Positions 34,961 through 45,453 are shown, counted from the first letter of the stretch. The stretch is 64,000 nt of DNA from Maribacter litopenaei (GCF_025244665.1 NZ_CP104205.1:3717001-3781000); one strand, 5' to 3'. Program-made: numbers and translations. Notes: a model not told the origin generated them from the sequence alone.

Positions 34961-36283
34961 ATGAATTTAAAACACCAATTAAAATGGGAAAACCTACCAT
35001 TTTTTTTATTGCTCCTGCTTTCATTTTATCCTTTAATGAAACCTGCCCTGGCATCGATAGGCGCAATACTTTTTCTAAGTACCACGATTATAATATTTAG
35101 GGCAGAGGCAAGGTTAAAATTTGAACGAATTGGCATAAAATCTTTTGCTACAAATTGTCTTTTTTATGTTCTGTTAATAATTTCCGTCTTCTACTCAGAA
35201 AATTTACACGTAGGATTTAAGGCATTGCAATCCAGTGTATTGATTTTTTTTTTCCCAATAGCCGTATTTTATTTTTTGCCTAATATCACCAATAGGTTTA
35301 TTGATTATTTTTCATATGGTTTTATCTTAAGCAACCTTATAATATTGTTCTATTTCTATAATTTGTTCGTTGAGGCATTGACTATAGATCGGTTCGCCCA
35401 CCTTACAGAAAAAAGTTTTTGGGAACAATTGGAAAAGCTTAATTTATATCCCTATGAATTTGTTCTTTCAAAGGCCGAAAAGCACTTAACGATTCAATAC
35501 GAATCTCATAAAGTCTATTTAGCCCTTCATTTTTTTGTTACTATTTTATTAGCTGTTAGACTTCTGCTTAAAGTCAATAGAGTGTTAATATTTAGAATAA
35601 TATTGAGTTTATTGATCCTAGTTTTTATAGCCGCAACTATTTACACACAATCCATTACAACCGTATTTTGCTTGATTTTATTCATTATTGGATTTCCCCT
35701 GGCATTTTTAAGGTCAAAAATCAAAAAAATCGTGTATTGCACTATCCTGCTAGTGACAGGAGCCCTTGTTCTTTCAAGCGGGATACTCAAAACCTATGAA
35801 AATAAAAACACTACTTCAATAATTAAATTATTCACCTCAATTAATGGAGATTTGGAGGAAGAAGTTGTAGACAAAAGAATATACATATATAGATGTGCCG
35901 TTAACTTAATTAAAAAAAATTCATTTTTGGGTTACGGTGTTGGTGATGTACAACAAAATTTAAACAATTGCTATAATGAAAATAATTATAAGGTAGCCGA
36001 ATATAAATCAATTGGTTCAGATATTAATTCCCATAACTATTACTTAAATCTATGGTTATCTGCTGGATTGTTTTGTATACTTACATTTCTTTATTTATTG
36101 TATCACAATATTAAAGTTTCAATACTGCAAAGGAATTTCATTTATACCTCATTTTTACTTTTCTTCGCAATCAGTTTAATGACTGAAAATATCTTGGTTA
36201 GGATGTCAGGGGTCTTCCTGTTTACTATCTTTAATTCTCTTTTTTATTCATCAAGCAACTTAAATGTCAAAAAGAAGGTATGA
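34961..36283 (+). CDS. O-antigen ligase/polymerase-like membrane protein (WaaL/Wzy type)
   Basis: 440 residues with about ten hydrophobic helices. The long non-membrane loop (about residues 295-350: RIYIYRCAVNLIKKNSFLGYGVGDVQ, then INSHNYYLNLWLSAGLF) has the H-N-x-Y-L-x motif characteristic of O-antigen ligase/Wzy_C proteins. It likely joins or polymerises lipid-linked glycan units on the periplasmic side. A second polymerase-like protein lies three genes later, so ligase versus polymerase cannot be separated from sequence alone. Its end overlaps the Wzx ORF by 20 nt. Confidence 0.72.
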   Translation: MNLKHQLKWENLPFFLLLLLSFYPLMKPALASIGAILFLSTTIIIFRAEARLKFERIGIKSFATNCLFYVLLIISVFYSENLHVGFKALQSSVLIFFFPIAVFYFLPNITNRFIDYFSYGFILSNLIILFYFYNLFVEALTIDRFAHLTEKSFWEQLEKLNLYPYEFVLSKAEKHLTIQYESHKVYLALHFFVTILLAVRLLLKVNRVLIFRIILSLLILVFIAATIYTQSITTVFCLILFIIGFPLAFLRSKIKKIVYCTILLVTGALVLSSGILKTYENKNTTSIIKLFTSINGDLEEEVVDKRIYIYRCAVNLIKKNSFLGYGVGDVQQNLNNCYNENNYKVAEYKSIGSDINSHNYYLNLWLSAGLFCILTFLYLLYHNIKVSILQRNFIYTSFLLFFAISLMTENILVRMSGVFLFTIFNSLFYSSSNLNVKKKV

Positions 36284-37688
36284 TTCAAAAGGCGGCCTGT
36301 TAAAAGGTTCTATCATATACGGAATCGGGAATATAGGTACGCTCGTTATCAACTTTTTCTTAGTTCCACTGTATACCTTTTATCTGACTAATGATGAATT
36401 AGGCTATTTTGACTTGGTCGCATCCTCTATTATTATACTCTCCCCCATTTTTTTTGGGCATATTGAACTTGCAGTAATAAGGTGGTTATTGGCTTCCGAG
36501 AAGGTGTTGGTAAAGACTAGAGTGGTTTCTAACTGTTGTTTTATTTTTATATGTGGGAGTTTAATTTTTACCGCTCTATTTCTACTAATCAATTACTTTG
36601 TCACTTTTGAATTGGCCTACTTTATTTATTTGTATTTAATCTCAAATTTCTTCTATATTATTGCCAAACAGGTAATTAGAAGCGTGTATTCTGCAAAGCA
36701 TTATATATTCTCAGAATTGTTTTATACGCTTCTTGTCCTTATTATAACCCTATTTTTAGTAGAAAAATACTCCTTGAAAGCAATATTCTTTGCTTATTTA
36801 ATTGCTTCCATTGTGCTATTGGGATATTTATTAGGGCTAAGAATTTTTAAGTATTTCAAACTTCGTGCTATTAGTAGAAAATTAACGTTTGAGTTATTGG
36901 CTTATTCAAGTCCTCTTGTATTAAATACATTAAGCTTGTGGCTAAATAACCAATCCGGAAAGTACCTAATAGCAACCTATCTAACATTAAGTTCTAATGG
37001 CATTTACGCCATAGCCTTCAAAATTGCCTATGTAATTCAAATATTGAATAGAATTTTTTACCTCTCTTTTCAAGATAAAATCTTTAGGGTCTACAAAAAT
37101 GAGGGCTTTAGTGAATATTTTTCTGAAACCCTGGAAAAATATTGTTCTATTATTTTTTCATTGTGGTTTTTAATGATAGGCTCGCAGAAGCTAGTGCTTC
37201 CATTTATTATCGAACATGAGTTTTTAGGTGCTGTCAACTATATTCCCTATTTGGGATTAGGAGTAGTATTTATGTCTCTTTCGTCTGTATTGGGTATAAT
37301 TTATCAATGTGAAAAGAAAAACATTAACGCGTTTAAGACATCAATGGTCTCCGGAATTACAATAGTATTGATGAGCCTCATTTTTATACCTTATTTCGGA
37401 CTTTACGGTGCGGTAGTCTCTTTTACAGTTGGAAATTTAATTTGGTTAGTATATAGATTTAAGGATGTTCAAAAGTTTACAAGTATATCGATAAGATTAG
37501 AAAAAATAGTAATGTATATAGTTTTAGGCTTGATATTAACTATTATTACTATTAACCATAACCCATTAAACCTGATACTTGGTTCCGTTCTCGCCATAGC
37601 TATTTCTATTTACTGTAATCACCATTTAATTAAAAGTAATTTTAACGTATTAATTTCTAAGTTAAAATCAGGGACAAAAAGGAAATGA
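36264..37688 (+). CDS. Wzx-type lipid-linked oligosaccharide flippase
   Basis: 474 residues of almost continuous hydrophobic helices (about 12-14), starting SKGGLLKGSIIYGIGNIGTLVINFFLVPLYTFYLTNDELGYFDL, the usual opening of polysaccharide flippases of the MOP superfamily (oligosaccharide repeat transport). It moves undecaprenyl-PP-linked repeat units across the inner membrane. The start overlaps the previous gene, and the stop overlaps ATG 37685 of the next, consistent with translational coupling. Confidence 0.85.
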   Translation: MSKRRYDSKGGLLKGSIIYGIGNIGTLVINFFLVPLYTFYLTNDELGYFDLVASSIIILSPIFFGHIELAVIRWLLASEKVLVKTRVVSNCCFIFICGSLIFTALFLLINYFVTFELAYFIYLYLISNFFYIIAKQVIRSVYSAKHYIFSELFYTLLVLIITLFLVEKYSLKAIFFAYLIASIVLLGYLLGLRIFKYFKLRAISRKLTFELLAYSSPLVLNTLSLWLNNQSGKYLIATYLTLSSNGIYAIAFKIAYVIQILNRIFYLSFQDKIFRVYKNEGFSEYFSETLEKYCSIIFSLWFLMIGSQKLVLPFIIEHEFLGAVNYIPYLGLGVVFMSLSSVLGIIYQCEKKNINAFKTSMVSGITIVLMSLIFIPYFGLYGAVVSFTVGNLIWLVYRFKDVQKFTSISIRLEKIVMYIVLGLILTIITINHNPLNLILGSVLAIAISIYCNHHLIKSNFNVLISKLKSGTKRK

Positions 37689-39111
37689 ACAAAAAAATTC
37701 TTATATCATTCGTATGCTGTTTATCCAGTATTCGGGAATTATTCTTCAGTCCTTTGAGATATCGTTATTCTTATCACTGGTTTCTTTTGCCTTGTTGGTG
37801 TTATATACAATTGATATTGTAGGTGTAAACTCTGTTCTTTTTCTGTTTGTAATATTGTTCGGATTGTATGGATACAGTGTTCCGGTTTCTGTTTTTTTTA
37901 ATGCTGATATAGGTTGGCATAGGGTTGCAAAACTTAAAACGTGGCAGTTGGTTGACGACACCTTATTTTCATTTATGTTGTCTAATCAGTTGGCTCTACT
38001 GGCTATCCTCATTGCATATATAATTTTTGTAAGGAGGAGGACTATGAGAATTCCCTTCAACGGAAACAATGGGGTTAGATTTGGTTATTTTCATTTTTCA
38101 ATTATTGCTGGAATATTATCCAGTTGTAGTGAGGGAATTAATTTTTTAAGGGTAGGAGGATTTAGTGCAATAAGAAACGGAAAGGCTTTTTATCAAGGAG
38201 CAGTCAATGACCTGATCCTTAACATTCCGTATGAAGGGTTTTTCTTTATTTCCGTTGCCTTATTTGCCATATTCTTCACTTCTTTAAAGACACCTAATGG
38301 AAAGTATCTTATATATCTTCCTTTATACATGGCTAGTATTTCTTTTGTGCTGTTGGTTAATTTGATGATTGGGGAAAGAGGTTTGTTAGTAGTGGCCCTT
38401 TTCATATTTTTTCCGGGTTATACAGTGGGATATAGGATTACAAAAGTGAAAAAAAGATATATTTTATTACTCGGTATTTTATATGTAGGATTTAGCTTCT
38501 TAACGTTACTACGTGAGGACAGAATAAAATATGAAGGGTTTTTCAAATTTGTTGATACTTACCAAAATCTCATAGTTAGAATAATGAATCCTGCAAATAC
38601 AGAATTTGGATCTCCTGCCCTGAACTATAGGATTTTTATGGATAAAAAGGAAACGGGCTATAAGTACAAATTGGGTAAAACTTATTTGGAGATCAGTTAT
38701 GCCTTCATACCAACTTATATTTACCCTGGAAAGCCAATTGGTATAGTATACGAGTTTAGAAATAAATATTTTCCTGAGCGCAGACAACAGGGTAGCACAG
38801 CGGGAACCGGATTTTCTTCATTAATGGAGGCCTATATGAACTTCGGATATATAGGACCACTCCTTGTTTATTTTATTTCGATATTTTTCTTGATTTACTT
38901 GGAAAGTAAAAAGGGTGGAGGAAATATGTTCATCAATCTATTATATTTGTTGAGTTTTAATCTTTTTTTGATTTTTTCTAGATCTTCATCCCAATATATC
39001 TTACAAAACGCAGTATTTTATCTCGTTGAAATTGTTGTGGTAGTACTTATATATAAAGCTTTACCCAAGAAATTATTCTCAAAACTAGAGGCACTAAATG
39101 AGAAAGCTTAA
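37685..39111 (+). CDS. Wzy-like oligosaccharide repeat-unit polymerase
   Basis: About 475 residues, 10-12 hydrophobic segments and a large hydrophilic loop (LREDRIKYEGFFKFVDTYQNLIVRI...YPGKPIGIVYEFRNKYFPERRQQGSTAGTGFSSLMEAYMNFGYIGPLL). The GTGFS-xxxEAYMNFGYxG motif is common in O-antigen polysaccharide polymerases. The longest open frame starts at 37714, but ATG 37685 overlaps the Wzx stop as ATGA and gives MNKKILISFVCCLSSI. Restoring ATTCCGGGAATT for ATTCGGGAATT near 37733 joins it to PGIILQSFEISLFL. That start is preferred. Confidence 0.72.
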
Positions 39112-40189
39112 AATCTGCATGTTTGTGCCCTTTTATCCAATCGTAAAGGGAGGGGCGGAATATCAATCTAAACTCATCGCTGTTAAACTTAAGGAAATAG
39201 GGCACGAAATCATTTTCGTATCCGATGGTTTACAGGGAGGAAAAGTAGAAATGATTCAGGGTTTTAAGGTTTTTGGCACATATCCACCTTCTTCGCCTAT
39301 TGACAAACTAACTCTTTATAAATTTTATCTTGACTTTTTCAAAAAAGTTCTTACACAAGAAAAGCCTGATATCGTTTACCAGCGAATACTTAACACCTAT
39401 ACATTAAGAGCATCCAAAATTTCGAATAGCCTCAATATTCCATTTGTTCTGCACATTGCCGATAATTATTCGGTAGAATTTAATGGGTGGAAGGGTTTTT
39501 TTAAAAGGCTGATGTTTCAACAAATATTAAAGGCGAAAATTGATGTCATTTGCCAAACTGAATATCAGTATACAAGAATCAAGGGTTTGGGAGAAATTAA
39601 TAGGAACATCATATCAAATATGCACCCAAGAAGCATGACAACCATTCAAAGGAAAGACGAAAATTTGATCTTATGGATCGGAAATGTTAGACCTGTAAAA
39701 CAGTTGGAAGTTTATATTTGGATGGCGAAGAGGCTGATTCACACCCAATACAAATTTATGATTATTGGTGATATCCCTAAAAATGAATATGGAATACAAT
39801 TAATAGCTGAAATTGAAAAATCCTGTAATATTACATATGTAGGGCAGAGAGATAATAAATATATAAATGAGGAGTTGGCCGGAGCTTCCCTTCTAGTAAA
39901 CACTTCAATTTCTGAGGGCTTTTCCAATACATTTATTCAAGCATGGATGTGTGGAACCCCAGTACTCTCATTAAATTCTGATCCAGATGGAGTAATGAAA
40001 AGATATGGCTTGGGTATCAGTTGTAGCGGTAGTAAAGAGAGAATGTTGGATGAGATTGGGACGATTTTGAAAGTTAGTTCTTACGAGGAGAGGAGCAATA
40101 GAATAAAGGCAATTGCGGAAAACCAATTTTCAATAGACAGGAATATATGTAAGATTGAAAAAATTTTTGAGGAGGCATACAATAAATGA
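39098..40189 (+). CDS. Glycosyltransferase family 4
   Basis: 363 residues with a GT-B fold. The N-terminus KICMFVPFYPIVKGGAEYQSKLIAVKL has the acceptor-side glycine-rich loop. The C-terminal nucleotide-sugar domain includes LILWIGNVRPVKQLEVYIWMAKRL, FMIIGDIPKNEYG, and the E-x7-E block SISEGFSNTFIQAWMCGTPVLSLNSDPDG. It overlaps the preceding polymerase by 14 nt. The sugar donor and linkage are not predictable. Confidence 0.88.
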   Translation: MRKLKICMFVPFYPIVKGGAEYQSKLIAVKLKEIGHEIIFVSDGLQGGKVEMIQGFKVFGTYPPSSPIDKLTLYKFYLDFFKKVLTQEKPDIVYQRILNTYTLRASKISNSLNIPFVLHIADNYSVEFNGWKGFFKRLMFQQILKAKIDVICQTEYQYTRIKGLGEINRNIISNMHPRSMTTIQRKDENLILWIGNVRPVKQLEVYIWMAKRLIHTQYKFMIIGDIPKNEYGIQLIAEIEKSCNITYVGQRDNKYINEELAGASLLVNTSISEGFSNTFIQAWMCGTPVLSLNSDPDGVMKRYGLGISCSGSKERMLDEIGTILKVSSYEERSNRIKAIAENQFSIDRNICKIEKIFEEAYNK

Positions 40190-41138
40190 AGAAAGACAGA
40201 AAAAAAGAATCTTATGGACACACAATTTCCCTTATGATTCAACATTAGGTGGAATATGGATGTTTAATCAACATGAATTTTTGAAAGATGAAGTAGATCT
40301 GTATTATTTGAATAATCTTAGGAATCCAATTTACTTTATCAAGCATTTACTTAAACTAAGAAAACTCTCGAAGGACTATGATATTGTCCATGCACAATAT
40401 GGTTCGGCAGTTGGCTTTATCACAAGTTTTGCAAAATGTTCAAGAATCTTGTCTTTAAAAGGGTCGGATTGGTACAAGGCACCCAACCCTTCTATTTTTA
40501 ATAAGATAAGAATTTTTATCGGGGGGTATTTGACTAAGTTTTCAATAAAACGTTTTGATCATATAATTGTGATGTCAAACCATATGAAGGAACAAGTAAT
40601 AGCAAAGTTCGGACAATTAAATATTGATGCAATTGTGCATCCAATAGATTTGGAAAAGTTTCAAAGTGGAGGATCAAAAATTGACAAAAAAACTAAGAAG
40701 GTTTTGTTTGCATCCGTAAATGTACGTAACCCAATAAAAAGGTTTCCTCTTGCGGAGGAGAGTTTTAGACTATTGAAGAATAAACTGCCGGAAGCCGAAT
40801 TAATAGTAATGTCAAAGATTCCTCATGACGAAGTTTGTGAATTCATGGATGGTATGGATGTATTGTTACTAACCTCAACACATGAGGGCTGGCCAAACGT
40901 AGTAAAAGAAATGTTGGCTCTAAATAAACCATTTGTAAGTACACGTGTTAGCGATTTAGGGGAAATAGCCGAACAAACGTCATCCTGTTTTGTATGTGAT
41001 GATGATGCAGAACAATTATCCGCGGCTTTGTTTAAGTCACTAAATGCCCCTGAAGAAAACTTAAGGAAATTTGTAACTGGTTTTAGTATGAAAAGTAGTT
41101 TATATGCTGTAAAGGAAATTTATTCTAAATATCTATAA
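40186..41138 (+). CDS. Glycosyltransferase family 4 (second)
   Basis: About 317 residues. RILWTHNFPYDSTLGGIWMFNQHEF opens the GT-B N-domain; CSRILSLKGSDWYK, DHIIVMSNHMKEQV, KVLFASVNVRNPIKRFPLAEESF and STHEGWPNVVKEMLALNKPFVSTRVSDLGEI (the donor-binding E-x7-E region) identify GT4. The reading frame in the text has only a TTG start at 40155. ATG 40186 overlaps the previous stop as ATGA and yields MKKDRKK; it enters this frame if one A is missing from the A-run near 40198-40205, giving MKKDRKKRILW. That start is preferred as inference. Confidence 0.82.
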
Positions 41139-41157
41139 TTGTTAGGCTAAATAAAAT

Positions 41158-41910
41158 ATGAATAATTTAGTATCGATTGTAACACCTACATACAATTCCT
41201 CAAAGTATATTTTGGACACCATTAAGTCCGTTCAAAACCAGACTGTTGAAAATTTCGAGATGTTAATAATAGATGACTGCTCGATGGACAATACAGTAGA
41301 GCTTATTAATGGAATTATTGAAAATGATCCTAGAATAAAATTATTTGAACAAACAAAGAATCAAGGTGCTGCTGTTTCAAGAAATTTGGGAATTAAGATG
41401 GCGACGGGAAAATTTCTTGCTTTTTTGGATGCTGACGATATATGGAAGCCTAACTTTATTGAAGTGTCCATAAATAAAATAAGGGAGTCAGGTGTTCCCT
41501 TTGTTTTTTCATCGTATGAGAGAAAAAATGAAAAACTTGAACCTTTACTTTCTGATTTCATTGTCCCGGAGAGGGTCTCTTACGAAGACATATTAAAATC
41601 TTGCCCGATTAGCTGTTTAACGGCTTTTATTGACATAAGTGTTCTTGGAAAGAAATATATGCCCTTGGTTAGAAAGAGACAAGATTTTGGGTTATGGTTA
41701 TCTTATTTGAAAACAATTCCTTATGCTCAAGGAATAAAAAAACCTTTGGCTATATATAGGATAAGAGAAGATTCTCTTTCAAGGAATAAAATGGAATTGA
41801 TTAAGTATCAATGGTTTTTTTATTATCATAAAGAAAAATTGGGTCTTTTTAAATCGGTATATTATTTGTTTAATTGGGCAATTAGAGGATTTATAAAGTA
41901 TAGGTCTTAA
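41158..41910 (+). CDS. Glycosyltransferase family 2
   Basis: 250 residues with a GT-A fold. LVSIVTPTYNSSKYILDTIKSVQNQTVENFEMLIIDDCSMDNT is the canonical start, FLAFLDADDIW contains the DxD metal-binding motif, and KRQDFGLWLSYLK the usual catalytic/acceptor region (E/QD-x-x-W). The gene follows the second GT4 gene by 19 nt. The product inferred is a transferase adding one sugar to the lipid-linked repeat unit. Confidence 0.92.
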   Translation: MNNLVSIVTPTYNSSKYILDTIKSVQNQTVENFEMLIIDDCSMDNTVELINGIIENDPRIKLFEQTKNQGAAVSRNLGIKMATGKFLAFLDADDIWKPNFIEVSINKIRESGVPFVFSSYERKNEKLEPLLSDFIVPERVSYEDILKSCPISCLTAFIDISVLGKKYMPLVRKRQDFGLWLSYLKTIPYAQGIKKPLAIYRIREDSLSRNKMELIKYQWFFYYHKEKLGLFKSVYYLFNWAIRGFIKYRS

Positions 41911-41935
41911 CTTTGAACATTCTAACATATTAGAT

Positions 41936-43105
41936 TTGTATTTTCTAGAAACAGCGATATCAATTTTTATTGGGGCTTTTTTGATTACGTATTTAACAAT
42001 ACCGAAAATCATAAAGGTTGTAGAATACAAGCGACTCATGGATAATCCCAACCACAGGAGTTCACATATCTATAAAACTCCAACTTTAGGTGGTGTTTCT
42101 TTTTTTTATGTGTTGATTTTCGCCTTATTTTTTATAAAAGGATATGATTCTTTTGAAGAGGGAATATTCATAATTCCTGCATTAACAATTTTATTTATTG
42201 TTGGTCTTAAAGATGATTTGGTTATGATTAGCCCAGGTACTAAGATGTTGGCTCAGGTAGCTGCTATTTGTTTTATATTGGCCAATCCTAGCTTTACTCT
42301 GCACTCGTTAAATGGATTTCTTAATATCAATGAAATACCTTATTATCTAAATCTAATTATTAGCGGATTTATAATGTTGACAGTCATAAATTCATATAAT
42401 TTGATTGACGGAATTGATGGGCTAGCCTCAATAGTAGGTATTGTAATCATGGTAATCTACACAACAATATTCTACTTGACAGAAGAATATTTTTTCGCTT
42501 TAATCAGTATTACAATGAATGCCAGTTTAATGGCTTTTTTTGGATATAATATTTCTTCGGATCGAAAAATATTTATGGGTGATACTGGCTCATTAATAGT
42601 GGGACTGATAATTAGTGTTTTAACTCTAAAGTTCCTGGCCCTGACTCCTGAGGCATACACTGATCTTCCCTTTTTGTTGGAAAATGCGCCATTAATTGCT
42701 ATAAGTATCTTAATAGTACCTCTTTTTGACACGGCCAGGGTTTTTGCCATAAGAATAGCAAACAAAAGAGGTCCTTTTTCTCCGGATAGAAATCACACAC
42801 ATCACGTCTTAATTGATTATTGGGGGCTAAGTCACAAGCAGGCTAGCTTTATAATAGGCTGTTTCAATCTACTCTTTGTAGTTCTATTTATAGTTTTGGG
42901 TACCACGGCAAAAAATTGGGGAATGCTTTTAATGTTAGTAGGTATTGTATTGTTTTTAGGATTTGTATTTTTTAAGTACAACTATAATTTCACAACTCTT
43001 AAACAAAAAATTAAGATAAAAAGAAAAGTTGATAAAATAAAAGGAAACCTCGAAAGGCCAAAATCCCAAAAGTCCAAAAAGGACAAACAAGAAAAGGAAG
43101 AGTGA
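41936..43105 (+). CDS. Undecaprenyl-phosphate sugar-1-phosphate transferase (WecA/MraY family)
   Basis: 389 residues, about ten membrane helices. [23 protein letters not shown] carries the conserved start loop (D-x-P-x-x-R..H....P..GG). [21 protein letters not shown] has the DD motif, [17 protein letters not shown] the N-x-x-D-G-x-D-G-L-A signature, [12 protein letters not shown] the GDxGS loop, and [19 protein letters not shown] the HxHH-like C-loop. It should start the lipid-linked repeat unit by transferring an N-acetylhexosamine-1-phosphate to undecaprenyl phosphate. No ATG is in a good place; TTG 41936 is used, so the start is uncertain. The basic tail ([11 protein letters not shown]) is unusual but plausible. 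Confidence 0.88.
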   Translation: MYFLETAISIFIGAFLITYLTIPKIIKVVEYKRLMDNPNHRSSHIYKTPTLGGVSFFYVLIFALFFIKGYDSFEEGIFIIPALTILFIVGLKDDLVMISPGTKMLAQVAAICFILANPSFTLHSLNGFLNINEIPYYLNLIISGFIMLTVINSYNLIDGIDGLASIVGIVIMVIYTTIFYLTEEYFFALISITMNASLMAFFGYNISSDRKIFMGDTGSLIVGLIISVLTLKFLALTPEAYTDLPFLLENAPLIAISILIVPLFDTARVFAIRIANKRGPFSPDRNHTHHVLIDYWGLSHKQASFIIGCFNLLFVVLFIVLGTTAKNWGMLLMLVGIVLFLGFVFFKYNYNFTTLKQKIKIKRKVDKIKGNLERPKSQKSKKDKQEKEE

Positions 43106-44078
43106 AGAAAATTCTAATTACCGGAGCTGCCGGATTTCTAGGATCACACTTGTGTGATAGATTTATTAAGGAAGGGTTCCATGTTATTGGAATGGATAAC
43201 CTTATCACAGGTGATTTGGAAAACATAAAGCATCTGTTTCCTTTAGAACAATTTGAGTTCCATCATCATGATGTTACTAAGTTTGTGCACGTTTCAGGTA
43301 AATTGGATTATATTCTTCATTTTGCCTCCCCTGCTAGTCCAATAGACTATCTTAAGATTCCTATCAAAACCTTGAAGGTGGGTTCCTTAGGCACTTTGAA
43401 TCTATTGGGCCTCGCCAAGGAAAAGGGAGCCGAATTCTAGTTGCCTCCACATCGGAGGTATACGGGGACCCACTAGTACATCCACAAAACGAGGAGTATT
43501 ATGGTAATGTCAGCCCTGTCGGCCCACGAGGGGTTTATGACGAGGCCAAGCGCTTTATGGAGTCCATTACAATGGCCTATCATAGACACCACGGATTAGA
43601 TACAAGAATTGTGCGTATTTTCAATACTTATGGTTCTAGAATGCGGTTAAACGATGGTAGAGTAGTACCCGCTTTTATGGGGCAGGCCTTGAGGGGAGAG
43701 GATTTGACTGTTTTTGGGGATGGCTCGCAAACTAGATCTTTTTGTTACATCGATGATCAAATAGAAGGGATATACCGACTGTTATTTAGTGATTATACCG
43801 AACCTGTGAATATTGGAAATCCGCATGAAACTACTATTAAAGAGTTCGCAGAAGAGATAATTGCCCTTACCGGAACCAACCAAAAAATTATTTATGAACC
43901 TCTTCCAAAGGACGACCCGTCACAGCGTCAGCCAGATATTACAAGAGCAAAGGAAATTTTGGGCTGGGAACCAAAGGTGAGTCGTTCAGAAGGCCTGAAA
44001 ATCGTATACGATTACTTTAAATCTCTGTCACCTGAGGAATTACAAAAAAAGGAACATCGAGATTTTTCTACCAAGTAG
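43102..44078 (+). CDS. UDP-glucuronate decarboxylase (UDP-xylose synthase)
   Basis: Extended SDR family enzyme converting UDP-glucuronate to UDP-xylose. [19 protein letters not shown] binds [37 protein letters not shown] is the signature region of [39 protein letters not shown] includes the catalytic S/E and YxxxK. The end is [20 protein letters not shown]. The text breaks at about 43429 (GAGCCGAATTC); GAGCCGGAATTC reconnects KGAG to [14 protein letters not shown] 43102 overlaps the stop of the WecA-like gene. About 325 residues after repair, normal size. Confidence 0.92.
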
Positions 44079-44098
44079 TATTATTGTCTAGCAAACCT

Positions 44099-44106
44099 TA
44101 CTTTTG
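44099..44106 (+). promoter_or_regulatory. -7 promoter element of purD
   Basis: TACTTTTG fits TAnnTTTG and lies 14 nt upstream of the purD ATG. It marks purD as a separate transcription unit from the polysaccharide cluster. Confidence 0.45.
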
Positions 44107-44120
44107 TCAAAATTAGTATC

Positions 44121-45392
44121 ATGAACATTTTAATTCTTGGATCAGGAGGTCGCGAACATGCATTTGCCTGGAAATTATCCCAAAGTAACAAGTTAAATAA
44201 TTTGTATATCGCTCCTGGAAATGCCGGAACAGCTCATCCGGGAGAAAATATACCAATCAGCATAACTAATTTTCTCGAAATTAAAAACGTCGTTATTGAC
44301 AAAGAAGTCGATTTGGTAGTAGTTGATCCCGAAGACCCTTTGGTTAATGGTGTTCATGATTTCTTTCTAGAAGATTCAGACTTGAAGAATGTACCCGTAA
44401 TCGGCCCTCAAAAACTGGCCGCTACTCCGGAAGGGAGCAAGGAGTTTGCCAAGGAATTTATGATGAGACATCAAATTCCTACGGCACAATACCAAAGTTT
44501 TACTTCAGAAACCATTGAAGAAGGTTATCAATTTTTAAACAGTCTTGAGCCTCCATACGTATTGAAAGCGGATGGTTTGGCCGCAGGTAAAGGGGTCGTT
44601 ATTCTAAATAGTCTTGAAGAAGCAAAGGCTGAGCTGAAATCTATGCTGGTGGATGCAAAGTTTGGAAATGCCAGTACTACTGTTATCATAGAGGAATTTT
44701 TGGACGGTATAGAATTGAGTGTTTTTGTACTTACAGATGGCGAAAACTATAAAATTCTACCTACGGCCAAGGATTATAAAAGAATCGGAGAGGGTGACAC
44801 AGGTCTCAATACGGGTGGAATGGGCGCCATTTCACCAGTTCCCTTTGCCGATGGTGCTTTTATGGGGAAAATACAAGAACGAATAGTTAAACCTACGGTA
44901 GAAGGTCTTAAAAAGGATAATATACCTTATAAGGGATTTATTTTCATCGGGTTGATTAAAGTGGGGGATGACCCAAAGGTGATCGAATACAATGTTAGAA
45001 TGGGCGATCCAGAAACTGAAGTGGTATTGCCAAGAATTCAAAATGATTTTGTGGATTTGATGAATGCCGTTGCCCAAAACAAATTGAATGAGGTAGAGCT
45101 AAATATTGACGAGCGTACGGCCACCACGATTATGACAGTTTCGGGTGGATATCCTGAAGCGTATGAGAAAGGAAAGGAAATAACCGGAATTGAAGCTATT
45201 GAAGATTCGATTGTATTCCATGCCGGAACTACATTAAAGGATGGTAGGGTCGTAACGAACGGCGGAAGGGTTATGGCCATAACTTCCTATGGGACTAATT
45301 TCAAGGAAGCTTTGAAAACCTGCTATAAAAACGTCGAAAAAATAAAATTCGATGGAATTAAGTATCGAAGCGATATCGGTTTTGATCTATAG
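44121..45392 (+). CDS. purD: Phosphoribosylamine-glycine ligase (GAR synthetase)
   Basis: Second step of purine biosynthesis, joining phosphoribosylamine and glycine with ATP. 423 residues. MNILILGSGGREHAFAWKL is the N-domain; VLKADGLAAGKGVVIL and FLDGIELSVFVLTDG are ATP-grasp segments; TGGMGAISPVP and YNVRMGDPETEVVLPRI are strongly conserved blocks. The text reads VVVDPEDPLVNG where the family has VVGPEDPL: GATCCC at about 44328 stands for an expected GGTCCC, the same G-to-A change that creates false stops elsewhere in the window. I infer glycine in the organism. Confidence 0.96.
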   Translation: MNILILGSGGREHAFAWKLSQSNKLNNLYIAPGNAGTAHPGENIPISITNFLEIKNVVIDKEVDLVVVDPEDPLVNGVHDFFLEDSDLKNVPVIGPQKLAATPEGSKEFAKEFMMRHQIPTAQYQSFTSETIEEGYQFLNSLEPPYVLKADGLAAGKGVVILNSLEEAKAELKSMLVDAKFGNASTTVIIEEFLDGIELSVFVLTDGENYKILPTAKDYKRIGEGDTGLNTGGMGAISPVPFADGAFMGKIQERIVKPTVEGLKKDNIPYKGFIFIGLIKVGDDPKVIEYNVRMGDPETEVVLPRIQNDFVDLMNAVAQNKLNEVELNIDERTATTIMTVSGGYPEAYEKGKEITGIEAIEDSIVFHAGTTLKDGRVVTNGGRVMAITSYGTNFKEALKTCYKNVEKIKFDGIKYRSDIGFDL

Positions 45393-45393
45393 A

Positions 45394-45435
45394 AAAACCA
45401 CATAGTAAATAAAGAATTATCTACTATGTGGTTTT
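45394..45435. terminator. Bidirectional terminator between purD and the convergent small gene
   Basis: AAAACCACATAGTA pairs perfectly (14 bp) with TACTATGTGGTTTT around a 14-nt loop, directly after the purD stop and 19 nt from the stop of the minus-strand gene. Confidence 0.88.
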
Positions 45436-45453
45436 ATGTCTCGGAATGTATTC

